Assembly (NCBI RefSeq): GCF_005887615.1
Contig: NZ_VANS01000002.1
Span: forward strand, 682,001-746,000
Reading direction: 5' to 3'
Source: Sulfitobacter sabulilitoris
GTDB lineage: Bacteria > Pseudomonadota > Alphaproteobacteria > Rhodobacterales > Rhodobacteraceae
DNA: 64,000 nt
Part shown: positions 46,314 to 56,600 of the stretch, piece by piece
Numbering within the stretch: position 1 is the stretch's first letter
Layout of the letters: every line of letters begins with the position of its first letter
Program-made: the position numbers and the translations under genes
Notes under the pieces: generated by a model
Told to the model about the DNA's origin: nothing
Database searches by the model: none
Seen by the model: the letters and a program-made list of their open reading frames with translations, nothing else

Positions 46314-47248
46314 TCCGCGACCAGATGCAGGGGCATCTGGCGATGCTGGCGTTTTCGGCGCTGGTGGCGGGATCGTTTTCGCTGGGTGCGTTGGTGGCCA
46401 ACGACATCGCACCCGCCGCGCTGAACGCTGCGCGGTTCTGGATCGCGGGCGCGGTGATCGGTGTGGCCGCGCTGGCCACGACCGGTCTGCCCCGGCGCGC
46501 CTTCGCGGCACCTTGGCGGTACATCGTGATGGGCGGGGTTTTCGGCATCTACTTCGTGCTGATGTTCGAAGCGCTCAAGACCGCCGTCCCGGTCAGTGCC
46601 GCCGCCGTATTCACCCTGACACCGTTGATGTCGGGGCTGTTCGGATGGCTTCTGCTCCGCCAGGTGACGACCCCGCGCATGGCGCTGGCGCTGACCATCG
46701 GGGCGGCGGGGGCGCTCTGGGTGATCTTTCGCGCGGATCTGTCGGCACTGCTGGCGTTCGAGGTCGGACGCGGTGAGATGATCTTTTTCGTCGGATGCAT
46801 CAGCCACGCGCTCTATACACCGATGGTGCGAAAGCTGAACCGAGGCGAACCGGCGGTGGTCTTTACCTTTGGAATGCTGATGGCGGGAGGGCTGTTGCTG
46901 ACGGTGTATGGCTGGTCGGACATCGTGGCAACGGATTGGGCCAACCTGCCCGCGCGGGTGTGGATCGCGCTTTTGTACGTCGCGTTTTTTGCCAGTGCCG
47001 CGACCTTTGTGCTGCTTCAATACGCGGCCATGCGGCTGCCCAGTGCCAAGGTGATGGCCTATACTTACCTGACGCCCAGCTGGGTGGTCTTGTGGGAACT
47101 GGCGCTGGGTCACGGCGCGCCGGGCCCGGTGATCTTTGTCGGTGTGGCGCTTACCTGCGTGGCGCTTTGGCTGTTGCTGCGCGACGACACCGTGCGGCAG
47201 GACGGAACAAAACAGCCGACCGGCGGGTTAAGATCGCATAAAACTTAA
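46310..47248 (+). CDS. EamA-family (DMT) transporter
   Basis: A 312-residue ten-helix transporter with two EamA repeats (LVAGSFSLGALVANDIAPAALNAARFW, then the second repeat ending near WLLLRDD). The GTG start overlaps the LysR stop, so it is co-translated with the regulator; efflux of a quinone-related or toxic compound is a possible link, not shown. Confidence 0.85.
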   Translation: MIRDQMQGHLAMLAFSALVAGSFSLGALVANDIAPAALNAARFWIAGAVIGVAALATTGLPRRAFAAPWRYIVMGGVFGIYFVLMFEALKTAVPVSAAAVFTLTPLMSGLFGWLLLRQVTTPRMALALTIGAAGALWVIFRADLSALLAFEVGRGEMIFFVGCISHALYTPMVRKLNRGEPAVVFTFGMLMAGGLLLTVYGWSDIVATDWANLPARVWIALLYVAFFASAATFVLLQYAAMRLPSAKVMAYTYLTPSWVVLWELALGHGAPGPVIFVGVALTCVALWLLLRDDTVRQDGTKQPTGGLRSHKT

Positions 47249-47264
47249 TCGAGGGACCAATACC

Positions 47265-47342
47265 ATGCGCAGCATCATTTATCTTGTCGGACTTGTCGTC
47301 GTCGTACTTGCGATTTTGCGGTTCGCCTTCGGGATCATCTAA
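47265..47342 (+). CDS. 25-residue single-helix membrane microprotein
   Basis: ATG 47265 after AGGGACC (ribosome-site-like) to TAA. Sequence is a short MRS start, one hydrophobic helix rich in Ile/Leu/Val, and an RFAFGII end. It is too short for standard gene callers. It lies 16 bases after the EamA transporter and could act with it. Confidence 0.6.
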   Translation: MRSIIYLVGLVVVVLAILRFAFGII

Positions 47343-47364
47343 GCACCCCGACGAACCGTCGATG

Positions 47365-47715
47365 TCATTCGCCAGCCTCTGGCGGCATGACCGGGCCCGA
47401 CAATTCCACCGCGAGAAAACGCTCGAACGCGTCAAGATTGACCGGCTCGAACTGTCCAAAGCCCTGCATCCAGACTGACGCGCCCCGCAGCGCGTCAGGT
47501 TCCAGCTTGCACCATTTGACGCGGCCCCGCTTTTCCTGGCTGATCAGCCCGGCCGACGTCAGAACGCCGAGATGCTTTGAAATCGCGGCCAGCGACATCT
47601 CGAACGGGTGGGCCACATCCGTCACGGCCATGTCATCTTCCAACAACATGCTCAGGATCGCCCGACGCGTCGGATCGGCAAGCGCCGCAAAGACCTGATC
47701 GAGTTTTCCTGTCAT
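47365..47715 (-). CDS. ArsR-family regulator
   Basis: A 116-residue winged-helix regulator: LADPTRRAILSMLLEDDMAVTDVAHPFEMSLAAISKHLGVLTSAGLI, then a beta-wing. The metal-binding CxC of classical ArsR is absent, and the type resembles those paired with SRPBCC (AHSA1) proteins. ATG 47715 is preferred to the TTG 36 bases upstream. A palindrome 33 bases before the ATG suggests autoregulation. Confidence 0.88.
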   Translation of the reverse strand: MTGKLDQVFAALADPTRRAILSMLLEDDMAVTDVAHPFEMSLAAISKHLGVLTSAGLISQEKRGRVKWCKLEPDALRGASVWMQGFGQFEPVNLDAFERFLAVELSGPVMPPEAGE

Positions 47716-47747
47716 GTCTTTGCCATTGCCCTGTCGATCGGCAATCG

Positions 47748-47763
47748 TCAACCGAATGGTTGA
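47748..47763. promoter_or_regulatory. ArsR operator
   Basis: TCAACC-GAAT-GGTTGA, a perfect 6-bp dyad with 4-base spacer, upstream of the ArsR start. This is the usual shape for ArsR-family sites. Confidence 0.6.
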
Positions 47764-47888
47764 ATAAGCAATTCATGGGATCAGTCCCGCCTAAACCCTT
47801 TGGTGCCCATCGTCCATCAGACCCTGTTTCGTAAAAAAATTACTGATTACAATGCATTGACCCCTTTTTCGCAAATGGGCGTGCGCGG

Positions 47889-47917
47889 TTGACTCTGATC
47901 GCGGCGCGCAATAGCAC
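47889..47917 (+). promoter_or_regulatory. Possible promoter of the F0 operon
   Basis: TTGACT (47889-47894), 17 bases, then TAGCAC (47912-47917), 31 bases before the atpI GTG. The -10 is weak. Confidence 0.3.
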
Positions 47918-47948
47918 ATCAGCAACGCATCCCACGGGGGCCAGCGGC

Positions 47949-48290
47949 GTGACCGATCCAGACCAGAAGCGGCAGCTCGAGCAGCTTGAGGCAAAGATCG
48001 CTGCGGCGCGCAAGCTGCAAGAGCCCAAGCCCCGGGCGGATGAACACTACTCCCAGGCGCATCTGGCCTGGCGGATGGTGATCGAACTTGTGGCCGGTCT
48101 CGGGATCGGTTTCGGCATCGGATACGGGCTCGACAGCCTGCTCGGGACGCTCCCGATCTTTCTGGTGCTCTTTACATTGCTGGGCCTTGCGGCGGGGATC
48201 AAGACGATGCTCCGGTCTGCGCAGGAAATCCAGGAGAAGAAGTTGGCCGACATGGCCGACGAGAAAGACAACGACGCCCGCAAGGGCTAG
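47949..48290 (+). CDS. atpI: ATP synthase subunit I (AtpI)
   Basis: A 113-residue protein with two hydrophobic helices (about 42-63 and 70-90) that helps assemble the c-ring and may carry Mg2+. Start GTG 47949 after GGGGGCCAGC is preferred to the TTG 60 bases upstream that overlaps the promoter. First gene of the F0 operon. Confidence 0.85.
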   Translation: MTDPDQKRQLEQLEAKIAAARKLQEPKPRADEHYSQAHLAWRMVIELVAGLGIGFGIGYGLDSLLGTLPIFLVLFTLLGLAAGIKTMLRSAQEIQEKKLADMADEKDNDARKG

Positions 48291-48305
48291 CGAAGGGGCC
48301 CTGAG

Positions 48306-49061
48306 ATGGCGACAGAGACACAAGGCGAAGGCGGCGGGCTGGAATTCCACCCGATGGATCAGTTCATCATCAAGCCGCTGTTCGGCGGTGACGCAGTGAA
48401 CTGGTACACCCCGACGAACGCCACCTTGTGGATGGCGCTGGCGGTTCTGGCGGTGTTCGCGTTGCTGGTGCTGGGCACGTCCAAGCGGTCGGTCGTTCCG
48501 GGCCGGGTGCAGTCGGTCGCAGAGTTGGCCTATGGTTTCATCTACAAGATGGTCGAGGACATCTGCGGCAAGGATGGCGTCAAGTATTTCCCCTATATCA
48601 TGACGCTGTTCATGTTCATCGTCTTTGCCAACTTCCTCGGCCTGCTGCCGATGGCCTTCACCCCCACCAGCCATATCGCCGTCACGGCGCTGATGGCCTT
48701 CGCGGTGTTCTTCGGCGTGACCATTCTGGGCTTCGTCAAGAACGGCGCATCGTTCCTGGGGCTGTTCTGGGTGTCTTCGGCGCCGCTGCCGCTGCGTCCT
48801 ATTCTCGCGCTGATCGAGGTCATTTCCTACTTCGTGCGTCCGGTCAGCCACTCCATCCGTCTGGCGGGCAACATGATGGCCGGTCACGCCGTGATCAAGG
48901 TTTTCGCGGGCTTCGCAGCCATCGCGGCCATCGCGCCTCTTTCGGTAATTGCAATCACCGCGATGTACGGTCTCGAGGTGCTCGTGAGCTTTATCCAGGC
49001 CTACGTGTTCACGATCCTGACCTGTGTGTACCTCAAGGACGCACTGCATCCGCATCACTGA
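48306..49061 (+). CDS. atpB: ATP synthase F0 subunit a
   Basis: A 251-residue membrane subunit carrying the two proton half-channels. The essential arginine is in [13 protein letters not shown], with the family C-terminus [15 protein letters not shown]. Five or six hydrophobic segments. Confidence 0.97.
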   Translation: MATETQGEGGGLEFHPMDQFIIKPLFGGDAVNWYTPTNATLWMALAVLAVFALLVLGTSKRSVVPGRVQSVAELAYGFIYKMVEDICGKDGVKYFPYIMTLFMFIVFANFLGLLPMAFTPTSHIAVTALMAFAVFFGVTILGFVKNGASFLGLFWVSSAPLPLRPILALIEVISYFVRPVSHSIRLAGNMMAGHAVIKVFAGFAAIAAIAPLSVIAITAMYGLEVLVSFIQAYVFTILTCVYLKDALHPHH

Positions 49062-49121
49062 CAACGGCGGGCACAACGCCCGTCTCTTCATCCCCTCAAT
49101 TCCATCGTAAGGAGAATACCA

Positions 49122-49358
49122 ATGGAAGGCGATATCGTACAAATGGGCGCATACATCGGCGCGGGTCTGGCATGCATGGGCATGGGCGGCGCGGCGGTCG
49201 GTGTGGGCAACGTGGCAGGCAACTTCCTTGCCGGCGCATTGCGCAACCCTTCGGCAGCAGCCGGTCAGACAGCGACCCTGTTCATCGGCATCGCGTTTGC
49301 AGAAGCCTTGGGGATCTTCTCGTTCCTCGTCGCTCTGCTGCTGATGTTCGCCGTCTAA
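49122..49358 (+). CDS. atpE: ATP synthase F0 subunit c
   Basis: A 78-residue proteolipid hairpin. [20 protein letters not shown] is the polar loop side, and the proton-carrying glutamate is in [10 protein letters not shown]. The start is preceded by a strong TAAGGAGAATACC, consistent with the high copy number of subunit c. Confidence 0.97.
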   Translation: MEGDIVQMGAYIGAGLACMGMGGAAVGVGNVAGNFLAGALRNPSAAAGQTATLFIGIAFAEALGIFSFLVALLLMFAV

Positions 49359-49444
49359 GCCTCTCAAAGCATAGTCCTTACGGTCGGGCGGTCCGCGATA
49401 TGCGAACCGCCCGGTGTAACGGTTCGTTTTGATTGGAGACCGAC

Positions 49445-49975
49445 ATGGCAACTGAAACGCACAGCGACGCCGCTGCCGCCTCTGCCCCCGGCATGCCGCA
49501 GCTGGACTTCTCTACCTTTGGCAACCAGATTTTCTGGCTGCTTGTGGCGCTGGCCGCCATCTACTTTGTGCTGTCGCGCATGGCGTTGCCGCGCATTGCA
49601 TCGGTTCTGTCCGAACGACAGGGCACGATCACCAACGACATCGCCGCTGCCGAAGACCTGAAGGCCAAGGCGCTGCAGGCCGAGGCCGCGTACGACAAGG
49701 CGCTGGCCGACGCACGGATGGAAGCGCAGCGGATCATCGCCGCGGCCAAGGCCGACATCCAGAGCGATCTGGACGCGGCCATCGCACGGGCCGATGCGCA
49801 GATTGCCGAGAAATCGGCCGAGTCCGAAAAGGCAATCGCGGGAATCCGCGAAAGCGCGATGGAAAACGTAAAGATCGTGGCGCGCGACACGGCCAAGGAA
49901 ATCGTGTCCGCTTTGGGTGGCAAGCCCGACGCGAAAACGGTCAACGCCGCCGTTGACTCCCGCCTGAAAGGATAA
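49445..49975 (+). CDS. atpF': ATP synthase F0 subunit b'
   Basis: A 176-residue peripheral-stalk subunit: an N-terminal membrane helix ([27 protein letters not shown], about 19-45) and a long coiled-coil helix. Two different b subunits are typical of alphaproteobacteria. ATG 49445 has GGAG 7 bases upstream and is preferred to 49433. Confidence 0.92.
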   Translation: MATETHSDAAAASAPGMPQLDFSTFGNQIFWLLVALAAIYFVLSRMALPRIASVLSERQGTITNDIAAAEDLKAKALQAEAAYDKALADARMEAQRIIAAAKADIQSDLDAAIARADAQIAEKSAESEKAIAGIRESAMENVKIVARDTAKEIVSALGGKPDAKTVNAAVDSRLKG

Positions 49976-49980
49976 GCGAC

Positions 49981-50553
49981 ATGCGTATGATCAAAGGTCT
50001 TGTGCTTGCCGCGGGTACGTCCTCCCTGATGGCAAGCCCGGCGCTGGCCGCGACCGGCCCGTTCTTTTCGCTGAAAAACACGGACTTCATCGTGTTGCTG
50101 GCGTTCATCCTGTTCGTCGGTGTCCTGTTCTACTTCAAGGTGCCCACGCTGCTGGCGGGGATGCTGGACAAGCGTGCGGAGGGCATCAAATCCGAACTGG
50201 ACGAAGCCCGGTCGCTGCGTGAAGAGGCGCAGACCCTGCTGGCAAGCTATGAGCGCAAGCAAAAAGACGTGCAGGATCAGGCGGACCGCATTGTGGCCGC
50301 GGCCAAGCAGGAAGCCGAAACCGCCGCCGAGCAAGCGCGTGCGGATCTGGCCAAATCGCTGGAGCGTCGCATTGCCGCCGCCGAGGAACAGATCGACAGC
50401 GCACAGGCCGCGGCGATCAGGGATGTGCGTGATCAGTCGATCACAATCGCAATCGCCGCCGCGCGTGACGTCATCGCCAAGCAGATGACGGCGGCGGACG
50501 CAAACAACCTGATCGATGAGTCCATTGCGGTCGTCGAAGCCAAGCTGCACTGA
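49981..50553 (+). CDS. atpF: ATP synthase F0 subunit b
   Basis: A 190-residue peripheral-stalk subunit. It begins with a signal-like stretch ending SPALAATG, then the membrane segment (NTDFIVLLAFILFVGVLFYFKVP) and a long coiled coil rich in Ala/Glu/Lys/Arg. It follows b' by 5 bases and is closed by a terminator. Confidence 0.94.
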   Translation: MRMIKGLVLAAGTSSLMASPALAATGPFFSLKNTDFIVLLAFILFVGVLFYFKVPTLLAGMLDKRAEGIKSELDEARSLREEAQTLLASYERKQKDVQDQADRIVAAAKQEAETAAEQARADLAKSLERRIAAAEEQIDSAQAAAIRDVRDQSITIAIAAARDVIAKQMTAADANNLIDESIAVVEAKLH

Positions 50554-50589
50554 CGCCGGCGCCACACGACGCTGACGCAGGAATACTCT

Positions 50590-50618
50590 GCCGGATCGGG
50601 ACAACCGGTCCGGCATTT
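50590..50618 (+). terminator. Terminator of the F0 operon
   Basis: GCCGGATCGG (50590-50599) pairs with CCGGTCCGGC (50605-50614) with one G-U pair, loop GACAA, followed by ATTTTG. Confidence 0.75.
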
Positions 50619-50700
50619 TGCGTTTGAGGGCCTGGTGGTCTTGACCCACGGGTTCGCAACGCCACACTGCACGCTACGCCGAGAGGGGCAAAAGCATTTC

Positions 50701-51570
50701 ATGCGCGAATGGCCAACGATAAGCGTCGTCATCCCGAATCTCAATTGCGCCGGTTTCCTCGAGCGCACGATCCGATCCGTACTGGCGCAGGCCTATCCCA
50801 AGCTTGACCTGATCATGGTCGATGGTGGCAGCACCGACGGATCGCTGGAGATCATCGAGCGGCACAGGGCCAGTTTTTCGCATGTCATCTGGGGCCCCGA
50901 CACCGGGCAGGCAAACGCCATCAACAAAGGCTTTGCCAAGGCGACCGGGCAGATACTGAGCTGGATCAACTCCGACGATATGCTGATGCCGGGGGGCCTG
51001 TCCAAGGTCGGCAGGATCTTTGCGCAATACGGCGATATCGACTGGATCGTCGGAAATTCGACGATCATCGACGAGACGGACAAGATCCGCATGTCGCCCG
51101 CGCCGCGTCCGCATTCCGCACGACGTTTCCTGGCCGGGGATTATCAGTGGGTGCAGCAGGAATCCTGCTATTGGCGCCGAAGCCTTTGGGACAAGGCCGG
51201 TGGCGCGCTCAACGAAGACCTGAGGCTGGCGGTGGACGGCGATCTGTGGCTGCGGTTCTTTGCCCATGCGCGGCTGATCCCGGTCAAGACGCGGCTGGGT
51301 GCATTCCGGATCCGCACCGGTCAGCGGTCAGAGGACATCGAGGCATATCACGCCGAGATGCTGGCGGCGATCGAACGGCATCGCCCCGCCTTGATCCAAG
51401 GAATGTCTGCGCCGATCGACCGGTTCCGCGATCTCCCGCTGCTGGTGCGCTCCCGCGAGGAGGCGGAGGCACAGTTTCCGGGGCTTGATGCGGATGACCC
51501 GGCATTGCTGCGGATGTCGCGGGTCGCCCTTGACGCAGTCAAACTGCGGCTGTTCGGCGCTGGACGGTAG
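50701..51570 (+). CDS. Family 2 glycosyltransferase
   Basis: A 289-residue GT-A fold transferase. ISVVIPNLNCAGFLERTIRSVLAQ opens the fold, DGGSTDGS binds the nucleotide sugar and NSDD is the metal site (in place of DxD). LRLAVDGDLWLRFF is the acceptor region. Sugar and acceptor are unknown. ATG 50701 after GAGAGGGGCAAAAGC is chosen over upstream open frame. Confidence 0.88.
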   Translation: MREWPTISVVIPNLNCAGFLERTIRSVLAQAYPKLDLIMVDGGSTDGSLEIIERHRASFSHVIWGPDTGQANAINKGFAKATGQILSWINSDDMLMPGGLSKVGRIFAQYGDIDWIVGNSTIIDETDKIRMSPAPRPHSARRFLAGDYQWVQQESCYWRRSLWDKAGGALNEDLRLAVDGDLWLRFFAHARLIPVKTRLGAFRIRTGQRSEDIEAYHAEMLAAIERHRPALIQGMSAPIDRFRDLPLLVRSREEAEAQFPGLDADDPALLRMSRVALDAVKLRLFGAGR

Positions 51571-51576
51571 CGCGGA

Positions 51577-52344
51577 TCACACGCCGGTTTCGTGATCCAG
51601 CCGCTGGCGCGCGATGTCTTCATTGCGTTCCGCCTTGATCTGGTCGTGCAGGCATTTTTCAACGAAATCCAGATGCGCCGTGACTGCCGTGCGTGCGGCA
51701 TCGGCATCGCGCGCCTGCAGCGCGTCGTTGATGGCGCCGTGCTGATCAAGCAAGGTGGCGCGGGCCGTGCGTTGTTTGAACATGACCTGACGGTTGTAGA
51801 ACACGCCCTCGCGCAGCAGATCGTACATCGAGCGCATCATGTGCAGCATCACCACGTTGTGGCTGGCTTCGATGATGGCCATGTGGAATTGCGCATCGAG
51901 CCGCGCCTCGTCCTCCGGGCTGCGTTTGTCGTGGGCTCTCTGCATCTTGTCGAACACGGTCTGAACCACCTTGAGATCGGTGTCGGAGGCCAGTCGCGCC
52001 GCACGCTCCGCCGCCAGGGCCTCCATGTCGCGGCGAAACGACAGGTAGTCGAACACCGCCTCGTCATGGCGGGCGAACAGACGGATGAGCGCGGGCGCAA
52101 AGGCCGATCCCAGAACATCGGCGACATAAACGCCCGCCCCCGGTTTCGCAGCCAGCAGCCCGTCATCCTGCAAGCTGCCGATGGCGTCGCGCAGCGACGG
52201 CCGCGACACGCCCAGACGGTCGGCCAGATCCCGCTCTGGCGGCAGGCGTTCGCCCGGCCGCAGGATACCGCGGAGGATCAACTGTTCGATCTGGCGGATC
52301 ACGGCAGAAGACAGTTTTTCGGGTTGAACGGGGCGAAAGGGCAT
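51577..52344 (-). CDS. GntR/FadR-family regulator (PdhR/LldR type)
   Basis: A 255-residue regulator with a winged helix (about 10-75: VIRQIEQLILRGILRPGERLPPERDLADRLGVSRPSLRDAIG) and an FCD ligand domain with metal-binding residues (DAQFHMAI, later HLDFV). PdhR/LldR relatives sense pyruvate, lactate or similar acids. ATG 52344 has AGGAG upstream. A matching palindrome sits at 52360, so it likely regulates itself and perhaps distant genes, since the neighbours are unrelated. Confidence 0.9.
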   Translation of the reverse strand: MPFRPVQPEKLSSAVIRQIEQLILRGILRPGERLPPERDLADRLGVSRPSLRDAIGSLQDDGLLAAKPGAGVYVADVLGSAFAPALIRLFARHDEAVFDYLSFRRDMEALAAERAARLASDTDLKVVQTVFDKMQRAHDKRSPEDEARLDAQFHMAIIEASHNVVMLHMMRSMYDLLREGVFYNRQVMFKQRTARATLLDQHGAINDALQARDADAARTAVTAHLDFVEKCLHDQIKAERNEDIARQRLDHETGV

Positions 52345-52359
52345 AGCTACTCCTGAATT

Positions 52360-52376
52360 GGTCAAAATATATGACC
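52360..52376. promoter_or_regulatory. GntR autoregulatory operator
   Basis: GGTCA (52360-52364) and TGACC (52372-52376), 7-base A/T spacer, directly upstream of the GntR ribosome site. The shape resembles the TGGTC...GACCA boxes of the FadR subfamily. Confidence 0.6.
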
Positions 52377-52456
52377 GGATCGTCAGGCGGGCAACAGGGT
52401 TCGGGGATTTCGCGGCGGTAACGCTTTGTTAACCATGCCGAGCGCAGGTTGGCCGC

Positions 52457-52858
52457 ATGCGTTTGATCTTGATCCTGCTGTGCTGCGCCTTGGCCGCGTG
52501 CAATACGCCGGGCCCGCATTTTCGGGGGCTGGATGCGACCCGCGTGACAGTTGACGGGTCTACATTCGACGTTCGTGTGCGCGATCGGCTGGCCGAAGCG
52601 CTGCGGGTCAATCCGCAATACGCGCCGCGGTTCGGCCCCATCGCAGGCCGCGCCAAACAGGCGATAGAGCAGGTCAGCGGCTGCGAAGTGACCGAAGTGC
52701 GCGGCGATCAGGCTCTGGCCACAGGGTTGCTGGAATGCGGAAAGACCCCTCCGCCCAGTCTTGCGCCCGGTCAAAGCTATGCCTGTGCGCCGCTGGCGGT
52801 CGGCAACGGATACCTGCCGGGGCGCGCTGTGTCGTACCGGTGCGAAGTGGTCGGCTAG
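52457..52858 (+). CDS. Small lipoprotein, unknown function
   Basis: A 133-residue protein with a lipoprotein signal ending LAAC (C15). The mature part has three more cysteines (GCEV, ECGK, YACAP plus a final RCEV) and RFGPIAGRAKQAIEQVSGCEV. No family recognised. Convergent with the HupE-like gene, overlapping by 4 bases. Confidence 0.8.
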   Translation: MRLILILLCCALAACNTPGPHFRGLDATRVTVDGSTFDVRVRDRLAEALRVNPQYAPRFGPIAGRAKQAIEQVSGCEVTEVRGDQALATGLLECGKTPPPSLAPGQSYACAPLAVGNGYLPGRAVSYRCEVVG

Positions 52859-53481
52859 GCGCCGATCAGGGCGCGCACAAGAACCCCTTCTGCCATGTCG
52901 AGCATGAGATAGAGCCCAACACCGCCCGCCATTGCACCCGTCAGTTGCGCCGCCATCCGCGTGGCCCGCGCGGTCAAGGCCCCGGCGATACAGGCGATTG
53001 CCGCCTGGGTCACGGCCAGACCGGCAAGATATCCCAGCAGAACGGGAAGCGATGCGCCGCCTTCCTGTCCGGCGATGCCGTCGGAAAACGCGGCACCGTG
53101 AAACAGGCCGAACCCGGCCAGCAGCGCGATCAGCACCCTGGGCGTGGGAACCCGTCCCAACGCAAGCAGCCCGCCGACCACCAGAAGCGACAGTGCGATG
53201 ACCGCCTCTTGCAGCGGAAATGCCGCGCCCGACGCGACGATCATGCACCCGGCAAGCATGCTGAGGACATAGCCCAGTACGCCGATCAGCGGCGCCCGCG
53301 CGACGTGGGCGGCGATACCGGCAACGGCGACGAAAAACAGGTGATCAAGACCCAGAATGGGATGCCCGACGCCGGACAGCAGCCCCTGCCCGAAGGTCTG
53401 CATCGGCAGCCCGTCCAACGGGTGATGCGCCAACGCGGGAGAAGCGGACAGGACAAGGGCAAGGAGCGCGAGGCGGAACAT
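52855..53481 (-). CDS. HupE/UreJ-family membrane protein
   Basis: A 208-residue protein with signal peptide (ending ALA-HH) and six hydrophobic segments. GVGHPILGLDHLFFVAVAG (about 37-55) is the family histidine motif, and HGAAFSDG follows later. Relatives carry nickel or cobalt, but no urease or hydrogenase genes are in the window, so the metal is not assigned. Confidence 0.85.
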   Translation of the reverse strand: MFRLALLALVLSASPALAHHPLDGLPMQTFGQGLLSGVGHPILGLDHLFFVAVAGIAAHVARAPLIGVLGYVLSMLAGCMIVASGAAFPLQEAVIALSLLVVGGLLALGRVPTPRVLIALLAGFGLFHGAAFSDGIAGQEGGASLPVLLGYLAGLAVTQAAIACIAGALTARATRMAAQLTGAMAGGVGLYLMLDMAEGVLVRALIGA

Positions 53482-53683
53482 AAAAGGCCTTTCGGTTTGG
53501 GTGGGGTCATAGCAGCCTGTCCGCTGTGCATGTGTCAACGGTTTGCGCGCGAAACGACGGCTCCCGTAACAATATCTTGTGGATAACCTCGCACGAAGCC
53601 CTTCTGGTAGGGTGTGACGATTGACAGGGTGGGGCCGGGGGCCGCACATTGCCGGGACCTTGGAATCATCGGGCGAGGGCGGA

Positions 53684-56600
53684 TTGCGCTTTTCCAGACT
53701 CAGACTGACGGGCTTCAAAAGCTTTGTGGACCCCACCGACCTGATCATCGCCGATGGCCTGACGGGGGTCGTGGGGCCCAATGGCTGTGGCAAGTCGAAC
53801 CTGCTCGAGGCGCTGCGGTGGGTGATGGGCGAAAACCGCCCGACTGCGATGCGCGGCGGCGGGATGGAGGACGTGATCTTTGCGGGTGCCTCCTCGAGGC
53901 CCGCGCGCAATTTCGCCGAGGTGGCGCTGCATATCGACAATTCCGAACGGCTTGCACCAACGGGGTTCAACGATACCGACGCGCTTGAAATCGTGCGGCG
54001 GATCACGCGCGACGTGGGCAGCGCCTACAAGGCGGCGGGCAAGGATGTGCGCGCGCGTGACGTGCAGATGCTGTTTGCCGATGCCTCGACCGGGGCGCAT
54101 AGCCCGGCATTGGTGCGGCAGGGCCAGATCGCCGAGCTGATCAACGCCAAACCCAAGAGCCGTCGAAGGATCCTTGAGGAGGCGGCGGGTATTTCGGGCC
54201 TGTATCAGCGGCGCCACGAGGCGGAACTGAAGCTGAAGGCGGCCGAGAGCAACCTGTCACGGGTCGATGACGTGATCGAACAACTGGCCAGCCAGTTGGC
54301 GCAATTGGCCCGCCAGGCGCGCCAGGCCGCGCGTTACCGCGCCATCGGCACCGAATTGCGGCAGTCCGAGGGGATGTTGCTGTATCGGCGTTGGCGCGAG
54401 GCGGATGAGGCGCGGGCGCGGGCGGAGGACGATCTGCGCGGGCGTGTCACGGCCACCGCGCAGGCCGAAGGCGTGGTGCGCCAGTCGGCCAAGGCGCGCC
54501 AGGCGGCCGAGGATGCGCTGCCGCCCCTGCGCGAGGAAGAGGCGATCGCCGCGGCCGTGGTGCAGCGGCTTGTTGTGCAGCGCGACACGCTGACCGATCA
54601 GGAGGCGCGCGCGCAAAAGACCATCGAGACGCTGACGGGTCGGATTGCCCAGCTGGCACGCGACATCGAGCGCGAAGGCGGTCTGAACCGCGATGCGCAT
54701 GAGACCATCGAGCGGTTGGAGTGGGAATCGCGCGAGCTGGCGAAGGCCGGTGAGGGGCAGGACGACCGATTGACGGCGGCGGCAGAGGCGGCGCGCGAGG
54801 CCGCACAGGTACTGCAGTCGCGCGAAGGCGATCTGGCGCAGCAGACCGAGGACATGGCGCGGCTGGCCGCGCGCCACGGATCGGCGCAACGCCTGCTGGA
54901 GGACAACCGCAAGACCGAGGCCAAGTCGGAGAGCGAGGCGACCAAGGCGCGCGAGGCGGTGGCGGCCAGCCGCGCCGCGCTGGAGAAGGCCGGTGCCGAT
55001 TTCGCGGCGGCCCAGACCGCCGAAGCCGCCGCCGTTGCGGAGGCCGAGCGCGCGGATACCGCGCTGATTGCCGCAGACGAGGCCCGCGCCGAGACACAAG
55101 GCCGCGAGGCGGATGCCCGCGCGCACAGGTCCGAGGCGGAAGGCGAGATGAACGCGCTGCGCGCCGAGGCCGGCGCGCTGGCCAAGCTGGTGCAGCGCGA
55201 CACGGCGGAGGGCGGGCAGATCCTGGACCGTTTGCAGGTCCAGCAGGGCTTTGAAAAGGCTTTGGGTGCAGCATTGTCGGATGATCTGCGCGCGCCCGAG
55301 GTCGAGGAGGACGGCCCGTCGGGGTGGACCGTTCTGCCCGCCTATGAAACCGATCAGCCATTGCCCGGGGGCGTGACCCCTTTGACCCAGCATGTATCGG
55401 TGCCTGACGTGCTGGTTCGGAGAATGAGCCAGATCGGGCTTGTCGATCCCGATGATGGCGCCCGGTTGCAGGCCGAATTGAAACCCGGTCAGCGGCTGGT
55501 GTCGCCCGAGGGGGATTTGTGGCGCTGGGACGGCTATCGCGCCTGGGCGGAGGATGCGCCGAGCGCCGCCGCCTTGCGGCTGCAACAGCTCAACCGGCTG
55601 GAAGAGATGAAACAGGCGCTGGAGCAGGCCACGCAAAAGGCAGAGGGCGCGCGCGGTGCACATGATGCCCTGACCGCGCGGCTTGCCGATCTGACCCGCG
55701 CCGATCAGGCCGCCCGTGACGCCCGTCGCGCCGCCGACCGTCTGGTGGCGGATGCGGGTCGCGCGCTGAGCCGGGCAGAAGCGGACCGCAACCTGGCCGA
55801 AGGACGGCTGGAATCGCTGGGGCTGGCGGTGAAGCGCCACGAGGAAGAGGCGATGGCCGCGCGCGCCCGCGTCACAGAGGCCGAGCGCGCGCTGTCCGAT
55901 CTGGGCGATCTGGCGCAATCGCGGGCCGAGGTCGAGGATCTGCGTCTGACCGTCGAGGCCGCGCGGATCACGATGATGTCGCGCCGCTCTGCGCATGACG
56001 AGACGCGCCGCGAAGGCGAGGCGCGCACCCGCCGCGCGCAGGAAGTGACCAAGGAGATCAGCGGCTGGCGGCACCGGCTAGAGACCGCCGCGACCCGGAG
56101 CGCGGAACTGGTGGACCGCAAGGCCGCGTCGGAGGCGGAGTTGAAGGAGGCGAGCGCCGCCCCCGCCGAAATCGCCGCCAAGCGCGACGAGTTGAACACC
56201 GCCATCGAGACAGCCGAGAAGCGGCGCGACGCCGCCAGCGATGCGCTGGCCCTGGCCGAAACCGCACTGCGGGATGCGACCACCGCAGAGCGGGAGGCCG
56301 AGCGCCAGGCATCCGACGCGCGCGAGGCGCGGGCGCGGGCCGAGGCGCGCAGCGATGCCGCGCGCGAGACGGTGGCCTATGCCGCCGAACGCATCGCTGA
56401 GGATCAGCAGCGCACCCCGGCTGAATTGCTGGCCACGCTGGAGGCCGCGCCCGACGCGATGCCGGGCGCAGAGGCGCTGGAAGCAGATGTGAACCGTCTC
56501 AAACGCCAGCGGGATGCCCTGGGCGCGGTCAATCTGCGGGCCGAGGAAGACGCCCGCGAGGTGCAGGAGGAGCATGACAGCCTGGCCACCGAAAAGACGG

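Noticed and set aside
54257-56074. A 605-codon minus-strand frame inside smc.
   Set aside because: Antisense of the Smc coiled coil; low-complexity composition and no motif.
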